A stretch of 9,423 nt of DNA, from positions 1 through 9,423 of the forward strand of contig DASZLR010000180.1 of assembly GCA_035552275.1 (NCBI GenBank). Direction: 5' to 3'. The DNA comes from DASVLX01 sp035552275 (GTDB lineage Bacteria; Actinomycetota; Actinomycetes; Mycobacteriales; Pseudonocardiaceae). Position 1 is the first letter of the stretch; every line of letters starts with the position of its first letter. Position numbers and translations under genes: made by a program. This document shows positions 1 through 6,500 of the stretch, in pieces. The notes beneath the pieces are model-generated. The model did no database searches. It was given only the letters and a program-made list of their open reading frames with translations, and had not been told where the DNA came from.

Positions 1-535
1 GGCTGGCCGTGCCGTAAACCTCAAGGCCCAGGTGTTGGGCGAGTTGGACGGCGGCCATGCCGACACCGCCCGCGGCGGAATGGATCAGAATCGACTCGCC
101 GGCGCGGGCGTTGGCGAGCTCGACCAGGCTGTAATAGGCGGTCAGCCAGACCGCCGGGACGACGGCCGCGTCGGCCAATGACCAGCCGGCCGGAACTCGG
201 GCGACCAGGCGGCGTTCAGTGATCGCGACCGGCCCGGCCGCGTCCGGGAACAGGCCGAACACTCGATCACCGGCGGCGAGATCGGTAACCTGGGAGCCGA
301 CCTCGGTGACGAGGCCCGCCGCTTCGCTGCCGATCGTCGCCTCGCCCGGATACATGCCGAGGGTGTGGAGGACGTCCCGGAAGTTGAGTCCGGCGGCCCG
401 GATCGCGACCCGAACCTGGTGCGGGTCCAGGGCAGCGGTGGCATCCTCGGCAGGCGCGAGCGCCAAGTTATCCACAGCTCCCTTCTGGGTGACAACCAGT
501 CGCCAGGCATCCGCGTCCGACGGTAGGAGGAGCGC
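1..535 (-). other. Enoylreductase domain (module 2), truncated by window edge
   Basis: An MDR-family enoylreductase begins near residue 2760. It shows RAAGLNFRDVLHTLGMYPG (Asn at residue 2810) and the NADPH-binding segment ILIHSAAGGVGMAAVQLA (GGVG at residues 2915-2918, positions 70-59). About 178 of the usual 300 or so residues are inside the window. It should reduce the enoyl intermediate made by DH2, giving a saturated, alpha-methyl-branched unit. The alpha-methyl stereochemistry was not assigned. Confidence 0.92.
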
Positions 536-3500
536 GCGGGTCGGGTCGGGTCGTGCCAGGCGGGGCACCCGCAACTCACCCTGCTTGAGCTCCCTCTGCT
601 TAAGCTCACCCTGCCTGATCGCGATCTGCGGCTCGCCGGTTGCGAGGGCGGCGGCGAGTTCGGCGGCGAGTTCGGTCGCGCTGGCTTCGACCGACGCCGC
701 GAGATCGATGAGCGTGACGCGGTCCGGGTGCTCGGTCTGGGCGGATCGGACCAGGCCCCACACCGCGCCGCCGGCGAGGTCCGTGATCCGGTCGCCTGGC
801 GCGGCGGCCACCGCCCCCCGGGTGACGATGACCAGCCCGGTCCTGGCGGAGCGATCGTCCGCGAGCCATCGTTGCAGCACGTCGAGGACCCGAGTGGTGG
901 CCTCATGCGCTGCGGCCGCCTGGTCGGCGCTGGTGCCCTCGACGGCGAGCATTAGTTGCCGCGCCAGGCGACCGGATCGGCGTTCCGGTGGGCCGGAGTC
1001 GGCCGGGCCGGCAGTGGGCGCTGGGTCGGGTGCGAGTGCCGCGTCGAGATCGGGGACGACCTCGGTCGCGGTTCGCCGGAGCAGATCGGCCAGCGGACCC
1101 GAGCCGTCGAGCCCCGAACCATCGAGCAGGATGAGCGTGGGCGGGCCGGCCGGTTCGGGGTCCGCGGGCGCGGGAGTTGTCGGCCAGGCCAGGTCGAAGG
1201 TGACGGCGTCGGCGCCGGCCACCACTGTGGTGAGCTGGTTCGGGTCGACCGGGCGGATGGTCAGCGATTCGACGGTGGCCACCGGTGCGCCGGTGCGGTC
1301 GGTGACATCGAGGGTGATCGTGCTCGGCCCGACGCGGCGCACTCGGACGCGCAACGCGGTCGCGCCCGTCGCGTACACCGACACTCCCGACCACGAGAAC
1401 GGCAGCCCGGCCGCCACGGCAGCGCCGGCCCGGCTTGAGTCGAGTTCGGTCGGGTCGAGCAGGCCGGCCTGGACGGCGGCGTCCAGCAGTGCCGGGTGCA
1501 GCGCGTAGCCACGCACCCCGGCCGCGCCCAACTCGGCGGGCAGGTCGATCTCGGCGTACACCGCGTCCGGCGTCCGCCACACCGCGCGGAGTCCGCGAAA
1601 CGCAGGTCCATAGTGGAATCCGGCGGCGGCGACGGTGTCGTGGAAACCGTCGATGTCCAGGGGCTCGGCGGCGGTTGGCGGCCATTCGGTGACACCGGCT
1701 TCCGGCACGGTGGCGCCGGGGCTGATCGCGGCGGTCGCGTGCCGGGTCCATGGTCCGTTGGACGACTGTGGTCGAGAATGGACGGTCACGGTGTGGTCGT
1801 GGTTCTCGGCGGGCGTCACCCGCACCTGAAGTTCGACACCGCCGCGCCCTGGCACGACCAACGGCGTCTCCAACAACAGTTCTTCGATCCGGTCGCAGCC
1901 AACCTGGTCGCCGGCTCGCAACGCCAGTTCCACGAACGCGGTGCCGGGCAACAGCACGACGCCACCCACGGCGTGATCGGCCAGCCACGGCTGGGCGCTC
2001 AGTGCGAGGCGGCCGCTCAACAGCGTGCCGTCCGCGTCGGCGAACTGGACGGCCGCGCCGAGCAGCGGGTGATCGGCGGCGGCCAGGCCGAGGTCGGTCG
2101 CGTCGGTCACCCGAAGGGGTGCGTCCAGCCAGTATCGCTGCCGCTGGAACGGATATGTCGGCAGATCAGTGCGTGGCCGGGCATCACCGGCGAAGGCAGG
2201 CGACCAGGACACCGACGCGCCGTGCACGTGAGCCTCGCCGAGACCGCGGTAGAACCGGTCCCAACCGCCGTCGTCTCGGCGCAGCGAGCCGATCGCGGCC
2301 CCAGTGGTGTCGGCGTCGCCGAGGCCCGCCGCGTCCAGCGACTCCCGGACGCTAGTGGTGAGCACCGGATGCGCGCTCGACTCGATGAACAGCCGGTGCC
2401 CGGCGTCGACCAGCGAGCGCACCACAGGTCCGAAGTGGACTGTTTGGCGCAGGTTCCGGTACCAGTATTCACCATCCAGCGAGTCATCGTCGATGATCTC
2501 GCCGGTCACCGTCGAATGGAACGGGATCACCGGCCGCCGCGCGCTGATCTCGCGCAACGCCGCCAGCACGTCGTCGCGAATCGCCTCGACCTGGGCCGAG
2601 TGCGACGCGTAGTCGACCGGGATGATCCGGGCGCGAATGTCCTCGGCCTCATACGCCGCGACCACCTCGTGCACCGCGTCGACGTCACCGGAGACCACCG
2701 TGGCGGACGGGCCGTTCACCGCCGCCACGCCCAGCCGTTCGCCCCATCGTGCGATGCGCTGCTCGACCTCGTCGGCCGGCAGTGGCACCGAGGCCATGCC
2801 GCCGCGTCCGGCGATCGCGACGATCGCCTTGCTGCGCAACGCGACCACCTTCGCCGCGTCCGCCAGGGTGAGCGCGCCGGCCACGCACGCCGCCGCGATC
2901 TCGCCCTGCGAGTGCCCGACCACCGCCGCCGGCCGCACGCCGAACGACTGCCACAACCGCGCCAGCGACACCATCACCGCGAACAGGGCCGGCTGCACCA
3001 CATCCACCCGATCGAAGTCGGGCGCGCCGTCGACCCCGCGAATCACGTCCAGCAGCCACCAGTCGGTGTGCGGGGCGAGCGCCTCGGCGCAGGCTCGCAG
3101 TTGGTCGCCGAACACCGGCGAGGAATCCAGCAACTCGCGCGCCATGCCCACCCACTGCGAGCCCTGGCCGGGAAAGACGAACACCGGCGACGACGTTTCG
3201 AGCGTGGAGCCGGCGACGACGTTGGCCGACGGCGCGTCCTCGGCCAGATCGGTAAACCCGCGCAGGACCTCGGTCCGGTCCGCCGCGAGAACCACCGCCC
3301 GATGTTCCAGGTTGGCCCGGCCGGTGGCGAGCGTGTGCCCCAGATCCGCGGGCGTCACGTCCGGGTGCGCGGTGACGAAGTCACCCAGTTGGGTGGCCTG
3401 CGCGCGTAGCCCGGCGGCCGATGCCGCGGACAGGATCACCGGCGCGATCGGAGCCGTCGCGGTCGGCCGGGAGGGCGGCTCCGCCGCCGGTGGTTCTTCG

Positions 3501-6500
3501 AGGATGACGTGCGCGTTGGTGCCGCTGATCCCGAACGCCGACACCCCGGCCCGACGCGGGCGTTCCGACCTCGGCCATGGCACCGCGTCGGTGAGCAACT
3601 CGATCGCGCCGTCCGACCAGTCGACCTGGGCGGTCGGCTCGTTGACGTGCAGGGTTTTCGGGAGCTGGCCGTGTCGCAGCGCCAGCACCATCTTGATCAC
3701 TCCGCCCACCGCCGCCGCGGCCTGGGCGTGCCCGATGTTCGACTTGAGCGAGCCGAGCAGCAGCGGCCGCTCGCGGTCCTGCCCGTAGGTGGCGAGCAGC
3801 GCCTGGGCTTCGATCGGGTCGCCCAGGGTGGTTCCGGTGCCGTGCGCCTCCACGACGTCCACATCGGACGGTCGAAGGTCGGCGGAAGCGAGCGCGGCGT
3901 GGATGACACGCTCCTGCGACGGCCCGTTGGGCGCGGTGAGACCGTTGCTCGCGCCGTCGGAGTTGACCGCCGTGCCGCGCACCAGCGCGAGCACCGGATG
4001 CCCGTGGCGCCGCGCGTCGGACAGCCGTTCCACCAGAAGCAGTCCCGCGCCCTCCGCGAAACCGGTGCCATTGGCCGCCGCCGCGAACGCCCGGCAGCGG
4101 CCGTCCGGCGACAGGCCCCGCTGGCGGCTGAAGTCCAGCAGCAGATGCGGGCTGGCCATGACGGTGACCCCGCCGGCGAACGCCAGCTCGCATTCGCCGT
4201 TGCGCAGGGCCTGCGCCGCCAGATGCAGCGCGACGATCGAGGACGAGCACGCGGTGTCCACGGTGACCGCCGGGCCCTCCAGCCCGAGGGTGTACGCGAC
4301 CCGGCCGGAAGCGACGCTCGCCGCGTTGCCGGTCCCCAGGTAACCTTCGAAACCTTCTGGCGCGGCCGATTGCAGCCGAGCGCCGTAGTCACCGAGGTTG
4401 ATGCCGGCGAACACGCCGGTTCGGCTGCCCCGCAACGACGTCGGGTCGATGCCCGCCCGCTCCACCGCCTCCCACGCGGTTTCCAGCAGCAGCCGCTGCT
4501 GCGGGTCGATGGCCAGCGCCTCGCGCGGACTGATGCCGAAGAACGCCGGATCGAACAGGTCGGCGTCGTGCAGGAAGCCACCCTCCCGGGTGTAGACGGC
4601 GCCGGCGCGCTCCGGGTCGGGATCGAAAAGACCGTCCAGATCCCAACCCCGGTTGGTGGGGAACTCGGAAATCGCGTCGACTCCCTGGGACAGCAGCTCC
4701 CACAGGTCATCCGGGGATCGCACGTCGCCGGGATAGCGGCAGGCCATGCCGACGATGGCGATCGGCTCGTCCCGACCGCCGGTCCGAGCACGGGCCGAAC
4801 GGGTTGGCCCGGCGCCTGTTCCGGTGATCTGGTCGCGGAGGAACGTCGCGACGGCGGCCGGCGTCGGATGGTCGAACACCAGCGTGGCGGGCAGTTTCAG
4901 GCCGGTCGCCACGCCCAGCCGGTTGCGGAGCTCGACCGCGGTGAGCGAATCGAAACCGATATCCTTGAAGGCCCGTGTTGCCCCGATCGAGTTCACGGTG
5001 TCGTGCTTGAGCACGGCGGCGGCCTGCCGGCGCACCAGATCGACCAACACCGTGTCCTGTTCGGACGGTGGCCGCCCGGACAGCCGCGCGGCCAGCGCGG
5101 ACGCGGCCGGTTCGTCGGCCCGCGCGGCGATCCGGCGGCTCGGCGCCCGCTGCGCGGGGACGGCCGGAGCCCGTGTCGTGGCGCGGAACTCGTCGGCGGT
5201 GACCGTCCTGGTCAGCACCGCGTCGATGCTCGCGACCGGCTCGCCGGTCGGGTCGTCGACGCGGACCGACACGCCGGAGCCACCAGCCGGGGACAGCCGC
5301 ACCCGCACATCGGTCGCGCCGGTCGCGTGCAGGGCGGCTCCCGTCCAGGAGAACGGCAGGGCCAGGTCCGTCGCGCCGTCGGTCAGCGCGGCGAGCGCCA
5401 ACGGCTGCACCGCCGCGTCCAGCAACACCGGATGCAGCCCGAACCCGGCCGGGTCGAGACCCTCGGGCGCGGCGACCTCCGCATACAGGTCATCGCCGTG
5501 CCGCCAGGCCCGCCGCAGGCCCCGATACGCTGGCCCATAGCCGATCCGCAGCCCAGCGAGCGCTTCATGGAAATCGGTGTCGTCCAGTCGCACGGACCCG
5601 TCCGGTGGCCAGGAGTCCTCGTTCGCGGCCGGTTCGAAATCCACAGTGGACAGATGGCCGCTGGCGTGCTGGACCCACGATCCGGTCCCGGCGTCCGGCT
5701 GTGAATGGATGGCGACGAGGTGCGTGCCGCCGGCCTCCTCCGGCGCGGTGACGGTGACCTGAAGGTGCAGCGCGCCCCGCTCCGGCATCACCAGCGGCGC
5801 GTGCAGGACCAGCTCGTTCACCTGGTTGGCGCCCACCCGATCGGCGGCGGCCAATGCCAGTTCCAGATAGCCGGCGCCGGGAAACACCGCGACCCCGGCC
5901 ACGGTGTGCTCGGCCAGCCAGGGATGGCGCTCCGCCGATATCCGGCCGGTCAACAGCGTGGTCCGGCCGTCGGCGAGGGTGGTCGCCGCGGCCAGCAGCG
6001 GATGATCGGTCGCGGTCAGACCCAGATCGGGCGCCTGGCCCGGACCGTCGGCGGCGTCCAGCCAGTAGCGCGCCCGCTGGAACGGATAGGTCGGCAGGTC
6101 GATCCGGCTCGGTGATCGCCGGCCGAACACGGTGGTCCAGTCGACCGGCGCGCCGTGCGCGTGCGCTTCGCCGAGCGCCGTGCGGAACCGACGCAGGTCG
6201 CCTTCGCCGCGCCGCAAGGTGCCCACGGTCGCCGCCGGCTCGTCGTCCAGCGCGTCCTCAATGGTCTCCTGGATGCCGATGGTCAGCACCGGATGCGGGC
6301 TGATCTCCACGAACAACCGGTGCCCGTGCGCCAACAGCAGCCGCGTCGTCTGTGCGAACTGGACGGTGTGCCGGAGGTTGCGGTACCAGTACTCGGCGTC
6401 CAGCGTGGCCGTGTCGACGGGCTCGCCGGTCACCGTTGAGTAGAAGGCGATGTCCCCGCCGCTGGGCCGGATATCGGCCAGTTCCCGCAGCAGCTCTTCG

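Noticed and set aside
4823..5200. A hidden or out-of-frame KR between DH1 and ACP1
   Set aside because: The distance is far too short for a KR, and no NADPH-binding or KR motif appears in any minus-strand frame there.
1496..5704. Very long open frames on the plus strand (1496-3409, 637 codons; 3509-5704, 731 codons)
   Set aside because: They lie opposite the PKS reading frame, where GC-rich codon bias removes stops. Their translations are rich in Arg, His, Gly and Gln with no recognisable domain, while the minus strand gives unbroken PKS motifs over the same bases.
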